Position numbers and translations under genes: made by a program. 7,028 nt of DNA from Acidobacteriota bacterium (GTDB lineage: Bacteria > Acidobacteriota > Terriglobia > Terriglobales > Acidobacteriaceae), in NCBI GenBank assembly GCA_003225595.1, contig QIAR01000367.1, forward strand, positions 6,879 through 13,906, in the 5' to 3' direction. Shown piece by piece: positions 1-5,166 of this stretch; the stretch's first letter is position 1; the number at the start of each line of letters is the position of its first letter. The notes under the pieces are model-generated. The model did no database searches, was not told the origin of the DNA, and saw only the letters and a list, made by a program, of their open reading frames with translations.

Positions 1-849
1 GGAGGTGTCGAGAATTGCTTTCCGAGACGCCTCTTTCAACAGGCGATCTCCGAATACTGCGCGCACCCACTGCGCCGCGTCGCGAGTGGTGGTAACGACA
101 GAGGCGTTGCCGGTCTTCGCTGACCAGTGAATTGGCGCCGCGGGCTTCAACCCATACACTCCATCTGGCTGATAGCCTTTGGCCACGCCCGGCGTGACCG
201 GAGTTGCATCATCGTCGATGGATGATTTTGACAGGCCAGCCGGTCGGAAAACCAGCTTCTTCATCGCCGCGGCAAAAGGAAGGGCGGTTTTTGTCTCCAC
301 GATCAAGGCGAGGAGGTTGTAAGCAGAATGCTCTTCGTGGAGGAACTTCGATCCTGGCTCAAATAGAAGAGGACGGCCTTTGATCTTGGCGATCAGGCTG
401 GCGGGTGTCTGGTGTTGTTTCAGAACGTCGGCATAGTCGGGTAGATCATTGATGTCCGGCAACCCAGAGCGTTCCATCAGCAGATCGCGAATCGTGATTT
501 TGTCTCCGCCCGCAATCCCTGAGACCAATTCGCTTACGTGTGTGCTAAGACTGATCGATCCCTTATCGACGAGCCGGAGAACTGCAGCGGCCGTGAATTG
601 CATTGAAATAGAGGCGATGTGAAAACGAGTCGTGCTGGTATTCCGAACCCTCGTCTCGCGGTTGGCAAACCCGTAAGCCCTCTCGAAAATGACTCTTCCG
701 TTCCTTTCGACCAGGACGTCCCCTGCAAAGTTCCCGCTCCGGACGTAGGGGTTGAGGTAGGAGTCGATGGCCACCAAGTCGAGGCTGTTCTGCGCTGAGC
801 TCTTGTTAATGCAAAGAACTATGACTGCGAGCGTCTTTATAAGCGACAT
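1..849 (-). CDS. Beta-lactamase-fold serine hydrolase (class C/PBP4-like), probable pseudoenzyme; C-terminus beyond the left edge
   Basis: An open frame of 283 codons reads leftward from an ATG at 849-847 and leaves the window at base 1. Residues 1-20 look like a signal peptide (Lys, then LAVIVLCI, then SSA before Gln), so export is expected. The body follows the beta-lactamase/PBP4-like family (Pfam PF00144): GDVLVERNGRVIFERAYG (43-60), FHIASISMQFTAAAVLRLVD (76-95), ITIRDLLMERSGLPD (118-132), FEPGSKF (163-169), SAYNLLALIVE (175-185) and VVTTTRDAAQWVRA (251-264). The usual SxxK nucleophile motif reads S80-I-S-M83, so the general-base Lys is Met. The YSN motif expected before the second Tyr reads HEEH (171-174), so neither Tyr nor Asn is there. 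The third motif (HxG/KTG) lies outside the window. The reading frame is otherwise undamaged, which favours a divergent subfamily or pseudoenzyme over decay. It is divergent from the cupin at 1092. The family call is firm; loss of catalysis is inference. Confidence 0.9.
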   Translation of the reverse strand, partial: MSLIKTLAVIVLCINKSSAQNSLDLVAIDSYLNPYVRSGNFAGDVLVERNGRVIFERAYGFANRETRVRNTSTTRFHIASISMQFTAAAVLRLVDKGSISLSTHVSELVSGIAGGDKITIRDLLMERSGLPDINDLPDYADVLKQHQTPASLIAKIKGRPLLFEPGSKFLHEEHSAYNLLALIVETKTALPFAAAMKKLVFRPAGLSKSSIDDDATPVTPGVAKGYQPDGVYGLKPAAPIHWSAKTGNASVVTTTRDAAQWVRAVFGDRLLKEASRKAILDTS

Positions 850-887
850 AGGCTTTACAAACCCTCTTCGCTCTCGCCCTAAGCCGG

Positions 888-915
888 AGATTAGTCGAGG
901 TCCGTCTGACAGCAA
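888..915 (-). promoter_or_regulatory. Weak candidate sigma70 promoter for the beta-lactamase-like gene
   Basis: On the minus strand TTGCTG (915-910) is followed after 16 bases by TAATCT (893-888), about 40 bases upstream of the ATG at 849. The match to TTGACA/TATAAT is only partial, so this is a suggestion. A weak purine-rich ribosome site, AAGAGGG, lies about 10 bases before the start. Confidence 0.25.
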
Positions 916-1052
916 CAATCCTAACCGAGAAGAGAAGTTCCACGTCTATGAAACTCACTGTTGTCATGGACAGGGCAGTTCTTTTGAGTAGATACAGCTT
1001 TGCGAGAGCGATGAAGGAAATTGTGGAATCCCCTGCCGCCAGGAATTCGAGC

Positions 1053-1058
1053 TATACT
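1053..1058 (+). promoter_or_regulatory. Candidate -10 element (TATACT) for the secreted cupin
   Basis: TATACT lies 34 bases before the cupin start codon, at the right distance for a short leader carrying the Shine-Dalgarno site. The same hexamer appears in the stronger promoter at 2696-2701 and before the methyltransferase at 3137-3142. I see no good -35 hexamer 16-18 bases upstream, so activator help or a non-housekeeping sigma factor is possible. Confidence 0.35.
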
Positions 1059-1077
1059 TTTGCGCTGAGATTTCGAG

Positions 1078-1084
1078 AAGGAGG
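1078..1084 (+). promoter_or_regulatory. Strong ribosome binding site that decides the cupin start
   Basis: AAGGAGG lies seven bases before the ATG at 1092. The same frame stays open upstream to an ATG at 948, which has no comparable site and would place 48 uncharged-to-mixed residues ahead of an obvious signal peptide. This site settles the start at 1092. Confidence 0.85.
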
Positions 1085-1091
1085 CTCAGTC

Positions 1092-1622
1092 ATGAGGCGC
1101 ATTGCATGGACAACAGCTCTGCTTCTGCTTTCCACGTTGGCAGTTTCGCAGAGCCAGCCAGCCGCATCAGAACACCGTATTGTTACGCCGGCTGAACAGA
1201 AGTTCGCCCCGTTTCCTAACATTCCCGAGTGTGCGAAGGGTGCGGTCCTGCACGGCGATCCGACCCAGGGCGCATCCACGATTCTCGTAAAGTCCACTGG
1301 CGCATGCACAATACCTTCGCACTGGCATACCGCAAACGAGCAGGTCATGATTGCAACCGGCAGCGCCCGTCTCGAGATGAAGGGCGAAGCAGCAAAACGC
1401 CTGACAACGGGAGCCTACGCCTACCTGCCTTCGAAGCACGCGCACGCGTTTTCCTGTCCGATGGCCTGCTCCTACTTCATCATGGCCGACGACAAGTTCG
1501 ACATCCACTACGTGGATGAAGGCGGCAACGAAATCCCCCCGGATCAGGCTCTCGCCAAGGCGGGACATGCGAAGAAACCCAAAGCGATGCCAAAGGTCGC
1601 CGCACCGACCCCGAAATTATGA
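1092..1622 (+). CDS. Secreted single-domain cupin protein
   Basis: The 176-residue protein begins with a clear signal peptide (Arg-Arg, then an Ala/Leu-rich stretch to about residue 18, likely cleavage near 18-25). Cupin motif 1 is complete: H77-W-H79, three residues, E83, six residues, G90, matching HxHx3Ex6G. Motif 2 is G107x5P113xK115x2H118, with Lys where Gly is usual and Cys instead of the final Asn. His77, His79, Glu83 and His118 therefore give the standard four-ligand metal site. Cys122 and Cys126 (CPMAC), with Cys47 and Cys72, could form disulfides after export. The C-terminal 20 residues are rich in Lys, Ala and Pro, like a flexible tail. The family (Pfam PF07883 type) covers enzymes and sugar or metabolite binders, so the substrate cannot be read from sequence. 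It is a single gene; nothing downstream looks co-transcribed. The domain call is firm, the function unknown. Confidence 0.9.
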   Translation: MRRIAWTTALLLLSTLAVSQSQPAASEHRIVTPAEQKFAPFPNIPECAKGAVLHGDPTQGASTILVKSTGACTIPSHWHTANEQVMIATGSARLEMKGEAAKRLTTGAYAYLPSKHAHAFSCPMACSYFIMADDKFDIHYVDEGGNEIPPDQALAKAGHAKKPKAMPKVAAPTPKL

Positions 1623-2190
1623 GATGGGGTATGCAGCTCGATTCCGCAAGCCACCGCTTGTTTGGCGGCACGCACCCGTCATCAGCAATACCCGGAACGT
1701 GAGGAGTACGACGACTTCAGGCGAAAACCCTCAAAGAGCAGCAGCCGTCCGCGCCGAGCGCCGCTTTGATCGTCGGCTGCTCGAAGAACGCTACAGCAAT
1801 CCGCCTTTCGGCGTCTCAAACCGTCCCCTTTTTTTTCTAAGAGCCGCACTATTCCAGGTGGGCTCTGTCGTTTGTCTCTGCCTCCGGCGCTCCACCTTGA
1901 CCGGACGGGGCACCCACTCGCTTCCCTTGAGACGTGGCGGGTCGCGAGCCCGACCAACTACAGCTACCTATTCAGGCTGGGCTTATTAACTCTATGTCAC
2001 ACAGTCTTCCGAAGTACTACTTCCAGGATCCTTCCCGCCGAAGTCATGGAAAGAAATCATGTGCGGGATGGAGACCCCCTCGCCAAGTCTAGCTGGGAGG
2101 AAACCGACGAGTGGCTTAACACCCACAACGCCACGTCGACCACTTCGGGCTGGTACGATCGCGCCGGAAAAATTCACCTCCACGGCGTCC
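1623..2190. other. Gene-poor stretch with no supported gene
   Basis: About 570 bases without a frame I can support. Open frames exist on both strands (for example 1872-2516 plus and 1992-2183 minus), but they have no ribosome site, low-complexity or unlikely protein composition, and the long plus frame runs through the terminator at 2198-2229 and antisense across the ARWAK-repeat gene. Visible structure is a possible long-loop hairpin (1740-1781) and a run of eight T near 1830. A decayed gene is possible but I recognise no family in any frame. Confidence 0.5.
1740..1781. repeat. Inverted repeat AGCAGCCG / CGGCTGCT with 26-base spacer
   Basis: The two 8-base arms at 1740-1747 and 1774-1781 are exact reverse complements. 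The spacer is itself GC-rich and partly self-complementary. It lies 118 bases after the cupin stop and has no directly adjacent T-tract, so it is not a standard intrinsic terminator. It may be chance or an mRNA 3'-end structure. Confidence 0.3.
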
Positions 2191-2197
2191 TAACCAA

Positions 2198-2229
2198 AAA
2201 GAGAGCGGGAATAACCTCCCGCTCTCTTT
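2198..2229. terminator. Bidirectional intrinsic terminator
   Basis: AGAGAGCGGGA (2200-2210) pairs perfectly with TCCCGCTCTCT (2217-2227) around the loop ATAACC; A-T pairs extend the stem to 13 bases. On the plus strand it is followed by TTTCCTTTTTG, on the minus strand by TTTTTGG. It lies 28 bases beyond the stop of the minus-strand ARWAK-repeat gene and clearly serves that gene. On the plus strand there is no supported gene within 570 bases upstream. Confidence 0.88.
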
Positions 2230-2256
2230 CCTTTTTGCTTGGACTGAAGATCGGAC

Positions 2257-2577
2257 TTAAGCCGCCTTCTTCTGCTGGGCTCTCGTCTTCGCCCAACGAG
2301 CGCGCTGTGCCGCCGCGATCTTATTGCGTGCAGCCTGGCTCATTGTGCGCACCGGTGCGGGCGTCTTGCTTCCTCTTACCTTTGCCCAACGCGCCTTCTG
2401 TGCGATCGATATCCTCCGCCGCGCCGTCGCGGACAGGGTCCGACGTGGCCGAGTCGCTCCGCCTCGTATTGCCGCCTTTTTATACTCTCCCGCGAGCGGC
2501 GCTAAAGCAGCAATAGCCTGGTTCAACCGATCTCGCTCCTGCTGAAGCTCCTTCACCATCTCGGCGATATTCGCCAT
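2257..2577 (-). CDS. Small basic protein with two ARWAK repeats, probable nucleic-acid binder
   Basis: The 106-residue protein starts at the ATG at 2577-2575, preceded at good distance by the purine-rich AGAGGGG; the frame also extends to a TTG five codons upstream, which is less likely. Residues 1-28 (EMVKELQQERDRLNQAIAAL) form a likely amphipathic helix or coiled coil suited to self-association. Two copies of one unit follow, 31 residues apart: TLSATARRRISIAQKARWAK (47-66) and TMSQAARNKIAAAQRARWAK (78-97). Both keep Ser, the Arg/Lys-rich helix, Ile, Ala-Gln, and Arg-Trp-Ala-Lys. The linker KTPAPV and the tail are Pro- or Lys-rich. Pattern and charge resemble short DNA-binding helical repeats such as NUMOD3-type motifs, but this resemblance is my inference. 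It ends in a strong terminator and is divergent from the 96-residue gene at 2731. Probably a monocistronic, nucleoid- or regulator-like protein of unknown target. Confidence 0.85.
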   Translation of the reverse strand: MANIAEMVKELQQERDRLNQAIAALAPLAGEYKKAAIRGGATRPRRTLSATARRRISIAQKARWAKVRGSKTPAPVRTMSQAARNKIAAAQRARWAKTRAQQKKAA

Positions 2578-2591
2578 CAGATCCCCTCTCA

Positions 2592-2606
2592 AGTGTTTTG
2601 TACACT
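2592..2606. promoter_or_regulatory. Inverted repeat AGTGT-N5-ACACT, candidate operator
   Basis: The repeat lies just upstream of the ribosome site of the ARWAK-repeat gene, in the leader between the two divergent genes. The arms are only five bases, so chance is possible. If functional it could be bound by the repeat protein itself (autoregulation) or another dimeric repressor. No confident promoter for the minus-strand gene could be picked; TAGTAT on the minus strand around 2627-2632 is one weak -10 candidate. Confidence 0.3.
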
Positions 2607-2673
2607 GCCTCTAATGGTCCGCTCCATACTACACACTTAGCCTACGGGTTGGAAACAAATGCCAGGCCATCCG

Positions 2674-2701
2674 TTGACAGCCTCTGCCGCCCACCTATAC
2701 T
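2674..2701 (+). promoter_or_regulatory. Near-consensus sigma70 promoter
   Basis: TTGACA (2674-2679), a 16-base spacer and TATACT (2696-2701) precede the ATG at 2731 by 29 bases. The predicted transcript start near 2708 leaves a short leader containing TAAGG (2718-2722), eight bases from the start codon. The promoter overlaps the upstream extension of the reading frame (open from 2659), which argues against any start before 2731. Confidence 0.78.
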
Positions 2702-2730
2702 GGAAGTACATTCCATCTAAGGCGCTTTTC

Positions 2731-3021
2731 ATGTCCAAATCAAAACCACAAAAGGATGAATTCCTCCCTACTTCCGCAGATAGAGCAACTCCTTTCCGGA
2801 CGACCTCTGTCATTCTGCAAGCCGTGGATGAACGCTTTGTGGCCCAGGAGATCAGAATCCGTCGACAAACCCTGAAACACGTCTCGGACATCGAAGAAGA
2901 ATTCACCTTCATGAAAGAAGATATCAAGCGCGTCAAAGCCGTTCTCCGCGAGAAACTCGCTCAACAACTTTCCGCAACGTCATACGGCGCCCTCGCTGGC
3001 TTCGCATGCCACCCCCGCTAA
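2731..3021 (+). CDS. Unrecognised 96-residue helical/coiled-coil protein
   Basis: I do not recognise a family. The protein has a Lys-rich polar N-terminus (1-24), then a highly charged, probably helical core from about residue 27 to 80, including the segments AVDERFVAQEIRIRRQTL and HVSDIEEEFTFMKEDIKRVK with hydrophobics spaced as in a coiled coil. The tail 81-96 is small and neutral and ends in Cys-His-Pro-Arg. There is no signal peptide and no membrane segment, so a cytoplasmic protein is expected. The start is fixed by a near-consensus promoter and the TAAGG ribosome site; the upstream extension of the frame would include the promoter. It is transcribed divergently from the ARWAK-repeat gene, and the next plus-strand gene begins about 170 bases later behind its own -10. 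A role as a dimerising adaptor or regulator would only be a guess. Confidence 0.72.
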   Translation: MSKSKPQKDEFLPTSADRATPFRTTSVILQAVDERFVAQEIRIRRQTLKHVSDIEEEFTFMKEDIKRVKAVLREKLAQQLSATSYGALAGFACHPR

Positions 3022-3121
3022 CGCGCTGGGCCAATGAATTCCGTCCCTCGCGGGGCTGTTTCTGGCAAGTTGGTTCCACGGCGAGCACGAAATTCGAGTT
3101 CTGACGCACACACTTTAGGGC

Positions 3122-3148
3122 AGCCGTAGTGTGTCGTATACTACGGCT
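3122..3148 (+). promoter_or_regulatory. Nine-base inverted repeat overlapping a TATACT -10, candidate operator
   Basis: AGCCGTAGT (3122-3130) and ACTACGGCT (3140-3148) are perfect reverse complements around a nine-base loop. TATACT (3137-3142) lies across the loop and right arm, about 50 bases before the ATG at 3191. A protein dimer on the repeat would block the promoter; alternatively the structure forms in RNA. The upstream GTG at 3131 lies inside the loop, which makes it unlikely as the translation start if this is the promoter. Confidence 0.4.
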
Positions 3149-3190
3149 ACCGCTGCATATTTTCTGGAGGCAGCTTCATTCAATCCGAAA

Positions 3191-4306
3191 ATGACACGGT
3201 CTTTGATATCTACGCAAGCGCCGTCGGCTGCTGCCTGGTCTTTCCGCGACCCGGCCGGCAAGTTGATTTCGATCGATGGTCGTGTGCTGCGAATCGTGAA
3301 TCCAGTGTCTCGCCAACAGATTGAAACGATTCTGTCATCGCAAGTGGTACAGCGATTCATTCGCGAGGGAAAACTTGTCGCAACGAAGCCAGTTGACTTC
3401 GACGACCCCAATTTGCCTGCCGAGGTTCGCCAGCAACTGCTGACGGATCCGGGTGCCTCCGTCGTTGAACACGAGCTCGTCTGGTTTCCATCATTTCCGT
3501 ACGAATGGGCACCAGAGATGTTGTATGCGGCTGGCGAATTGACCCTCAACTTAGCTGAGGCACTCGCCGCAGAGGACTTGGGACTGAAAGACGGGACACC
3601 GTTCAACGTCCTGTTTCGGGGTCCGCAACCGCTGTTTATTGACGTGCTGTCAATTGAGTGCCGCGACCCGCGCGATCCTGTTTGGTTGCCGCATGCACAG
3701 TTCGTTCGAACATTCCTTCTGCCATTACTAGTAAACCGTTACTACAGAACACCGATAGACCGGGTTTTTGTTACCAATCGCGAGGGCTTGGAGCCCGAGG
3801 AGGTCTATCTGTTGGCAGGATGGTGGAAACGGCTTCGCCCCTTATTTCTGAGCTTGGTTTCGATGCCGACTTGGCTCAGTGCGCATAAGGATTCGGATGA
3901 TTCGATCTATCGTGCAAGGAGGCTGCAAAACGTTGCCCAGGCTCGATTCGTATTGGGGGGTGTGCTGCGGCGACTCCGGAATACACTGAAAAAGCTTGAG
4001 CCTCCGATGCGCAGTTCGATTTGGTCCGATTACACCCAGATGGCCCACTATTCGGATCAACAGACGGCGACAAAATTGGACTTCGTGCAATCTGCAGCCG
4101 AATATGTCCAAGCTAAGAAGGTCCTCGACATTGGCTGTAATACGGGCGGCTTCAGCATCGCTTGTGCCAAGAACGGCGCGGACGTGGTTGCGGTTGATTA
4201 TGACGCAGTTGTCGTTGGCTTGTTGTGGCGCCGTGCGTCCGTCGAAAAACTAAGGATCTTGCCCCGGCTCGTCGGTGGAACAGAGATTGCAACCAACCTG
4301 CACTAG
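3191..4306 (+). CDS. NoeA-like SAM-dependent methyltransferase, C-terminally truncated
   Basis: From the ATG at 3191 the protein has 371 residues; the frame is open to a GTG at 3131, but that lies inside a promoter-like inverted repeat. Conserved features of the NoeA-like class I methyltransferases follow in order: SFRDPAGKLISIDGRVLRIV (17-36), FPSFPYEWAPEMLYAAGELT (99-118), GLKDGTPFNVLFRGPQPLFI (131-150), WLPHAQFVRTFLLPLLVN (165-182) and NREGLEPEEVY (196-206). The SAM-binding motif VLDIGCNTGGFS is at 311-322, with the acidic strand end VVAVDYD at 332-338. The family normally continues for roughly 100 residues with the rest of the Rossmann domain. Here the frame leaves the family after RILP and stops eight codons past VGG. 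In another frame the bases 4273-4290 read RWNRDC, resembling the family's next conserved segment (GWxNREC), which suggests an indel plus loss of the 3' end. Activity is doubtful. The small membrane protein starts 19 bases after the stop. Confidence 0.85.
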   Translation: MTRSLISTQAPSAAAWSFRDPAGKLISIDGRVLRIVNPVSRQQIETILSSQVVQRFIREGKLVATKPVDFDDPNLPAEVRQQLLTDPGASVVEHELVWFPSFPYEWAPEMLYAAGELTLNLAEALAAEDLGLKDGTPFNVLFRGPQPLFIDVLSIECRDPRDPVWLPHAQFVRTFLLPLLVNRYYRTPIDRVFVTNREGLEPEEVYLLAGWWKRLRPLFLSLVSMPTWLSAHKDSDDSIYRARRLQNVAQARFVLGGVLRRLRNTLKKLEPPMRSSIWSDYTQMAHYSDQQTATKLDFVQSAAEYVQAKKVLDIGCNTGGFSIACAKNGADVVAVDYDAVVVGLLWRRASVEKLRILPRLVGGTEIATNLH

Positions 4307-4325
4307 AAGGATCGGACAACAAACC

Positions 4326-4640
4326 ATGGCAAGAAAAAAGACTATTCCGATATTGCTGCCACTAATTTTGGGCGGCGTTTTGGCACATGGCCAGATCGCT
4401 GTGTCGAAAGCCCACTATGCGTTGGTTTACACGGATCCGGGTTCCGGAACTCTGCTGCTGCAGATCCTAACCACTTCCGGCCTGATGATCGCTTTTTATT
4501 TCAGCCACGCGCGGACCTGGCTGGCCAAGCGGCTGGGGCTCAAAAAAATCAGTAGCGATACCGATGACACTGCGGGTAAGTCCAGTCAACCCTCGGAGGA
4601 TAGCTCGCGAGCCGCTCAGGACAAGCCCAAGGCCGCATGA
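4326..4640 (+). CDS. Small membrane protein with YTDPGSG motif
   Basis: The 104-residue protein starts at the ATG at 4326; a weak AAGGA lies at 4307-4311, rather far upstream. After a basic start (ARKK) comes a hydrophobic segment IPILLPLILGGVLA (7-20), a signal peptide or first membrane helix. The motif YTDPGSG is at 35-41 and runs into a second hydrophobic helix, TLLLQILTTSGLMIAFYF (42-59), followed by a positive patch (HARTWLAKRLGLKK), so the C-terminus is probably cytoplasmic. The last 30 residues are polar, rich in Ser, Asp and Lys, and probably disordered. Short membrane proteins with a Y-x-DPGSG/TG motif before a membrane helix occur widely in bacteria with no known role; I recall them near methyltransferases of the type encoded just upstream, but cannot verify that here. 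If so, the pair may act in envelope glycan modification. The frame is intact. Confidence 0.78.
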   Translation: MARKKTIPILLPLILGGVLAHGQIAVSKAHYALVYTDPGSGTLLLQILTTSGLMIAFYFSHARTWLAKRLGLKKISSDTDDTAGKSSQPSEDSSRAAQDKPKAA

Positions 4641-4681
4641 AGAGCCATCACCGCAACGGCTCAAAATTTCACACTAGGCAT

Positions 4682-4693
4682 GCCGGTACCGGC
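4682..4693. repeat. Perfect 12-base palindrome GCCGGTACCGGC
   Basis: It lies 42 bases after the stop of the YTDPGSG protein and directly before one copy of the 14-base repeat GAGCTGCGACGCGA (4694-4707). The second copy of that repeat is at 5008-5021, inside the monooxygenase pseudogene. Nothing shows a function. Confidence 0.5.
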
Positions 4694-4722
4694 GAGCTGC
4701 GACGCGAAGTCACAAGCGGAGA

Positions 4723-4744
4723 GGCGCGCCGTAAATGGCGCGCC
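4723..4744. repeat. GC hairpin from two GGCGCGCC palindromes around GTAAAT
   Basis: GGCGCGCC at 4723-4730 and 4737-4744 can pair as an 8-base, all-GC stem with a 6-base loop. Each arm is itself palindromic, so the pair is both a direct and an inverted repeat. No T-tract follows on either strand, so it is not an ordinary intrinsic terminator. An ATG (4735-4737) sits at the loop/stem border. Confidence 0.55.
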
Positions 4745-4839
4745 CACGCAAGAAGATCGACGCAAAACTGGTGGAACGGTATTTAAACGGAATGGCGGGG
4801 CGCCCTACGCGACAGCGTCTTGCGCAGAGGTTGCGCTAA
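4735..4839 (+). CDS. Possible 34-residue basic peptide or gene remnant
   Basis: The frame begins MARPRKKIDAKLVERYLNGM and ends after RQRLAQRLR. The composition, basic with alternating hydrophobics, is like the N-terminus of a DNA-binding protein, and GGAGAGG lies ten bases before the ATG. The start codon sits in the GGCGCGCC hairpin, which would hinder translation. The 3' end touches the tail of the minus-strand monooxygenase remnant. I cannot name a family; it may be a truncated gene, a leader peptide or chance. Confidence 0.2.
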   Translation: MARPRKKIDAKLVERYLNGMAGRPTRQRLAQRLR

Positions 4840-5166
4840 AATTCGGAGGGGAAACGCTGGAGGTAAACCGCTGGAAGGAACGTGCTGGAACTACTTGTTG
4901 AAGCCCAGCGCAACGTGGTTTCGAGGAGATGCGAGAGCATTTCGTTGACTTTGGGCTACTGCTCCCGGTGATAACCTTCGGCATCCTCCCTGGTCTTCCA
5001 GAAAGCTGAGCTGCGACGCGACCGGACTCTAAGTTCGAAGTTAAGACGGTCTCATCCAGGAATCCGCCCTGCCTTTTCAGAATCAGCGGCACCTTTTTTG
5101 AATGGTGTTTGCGAGCTCATTCGCCTTTCCGGATTTGGTGGTGATTCCGACGACGCGTGTGAACAT
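4836..5166 (-). pseudogene. Antibiotic-biosynthesis-monooxygenase (ABM) domain protein, broken by two frameshifts and a stop
   Basis: ABM proteins (Pfam PF03992) are about 100-residue ferredoxin-like dimers that often oxidise quinone-like substrates or bind haem. The gene starts at the ATG 5166-5164 behind AAAGGAG and reads MFTRVVGITTKSGKANELAN, then TIQK. A run of six A (coding sense, 5094-5099) then needs one more base to continue as VPLILKRQGGFLDETVLTSN. Near 4998-5006 one more base is again needed to continue as FWKTREDAEGYHREQ, followed by an in-frame TAG (4958-4956) and PKVNEMLSHLLETT. Read this way the family order is collinear and of normal length; after that the sequence is degraded up to a TAG at 4838-4836. 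The last part has no clear ABM C-terminus. The gene directly follows, in the same frame, the zinc-ribbon remnant, so the two probably once formed an operon or fusion. Three independent lesions make recent sequencing error a poor explanation. Confidence 0.87.

Larger units (their letters stand above)
4694..5021. repeat. 14-base direct repeat GAGCTGCGACGCGA, two copies 314 bases apart
   Basis: Exact copies lie at 4694-4707 and 5008-5021. An exact 14-mer pair is somewhat unlikely by chance in 7 kb. The second copy lies in the monooxygenase remnant close to one of its frameshifts. It could be a leftover of a duplication or insertion, or coincidence. Confidence 0.4.

Noticed and set aside
948..1091. 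An N-terminal 48-residue extension of the secreted cupin
   Set aside because: A strong AAGGAGG and a signal peptide mark the start at 1092, and the -10 candidate lies inside the extension.
1872..2516. A 214-codon plus-strand open frame
   Set aside because: It passes through the bidirectional terminator and antisense across the ARWAK-repeat gene, without a ribosome site or family resemblance.
4735..4901. A helix-turn-helix protein joining MARPRKK...LAQRLR with the downstream segment KFGGETLEVNRWKERAG by a frameshift
   Set aside because: The second segment is antisense to the tail of the ABM remnant and in another frame. The join is attractive (NRWK-like end) but needs an indel right at a stop, and nothing else supports it.
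5094..5100. Programmed -1 frameshifting in the ABM gene
   Set aside because: The A6 run would allow it, but a further frameshift and a stop codon downstream make a decayed gene the simpler explanation.
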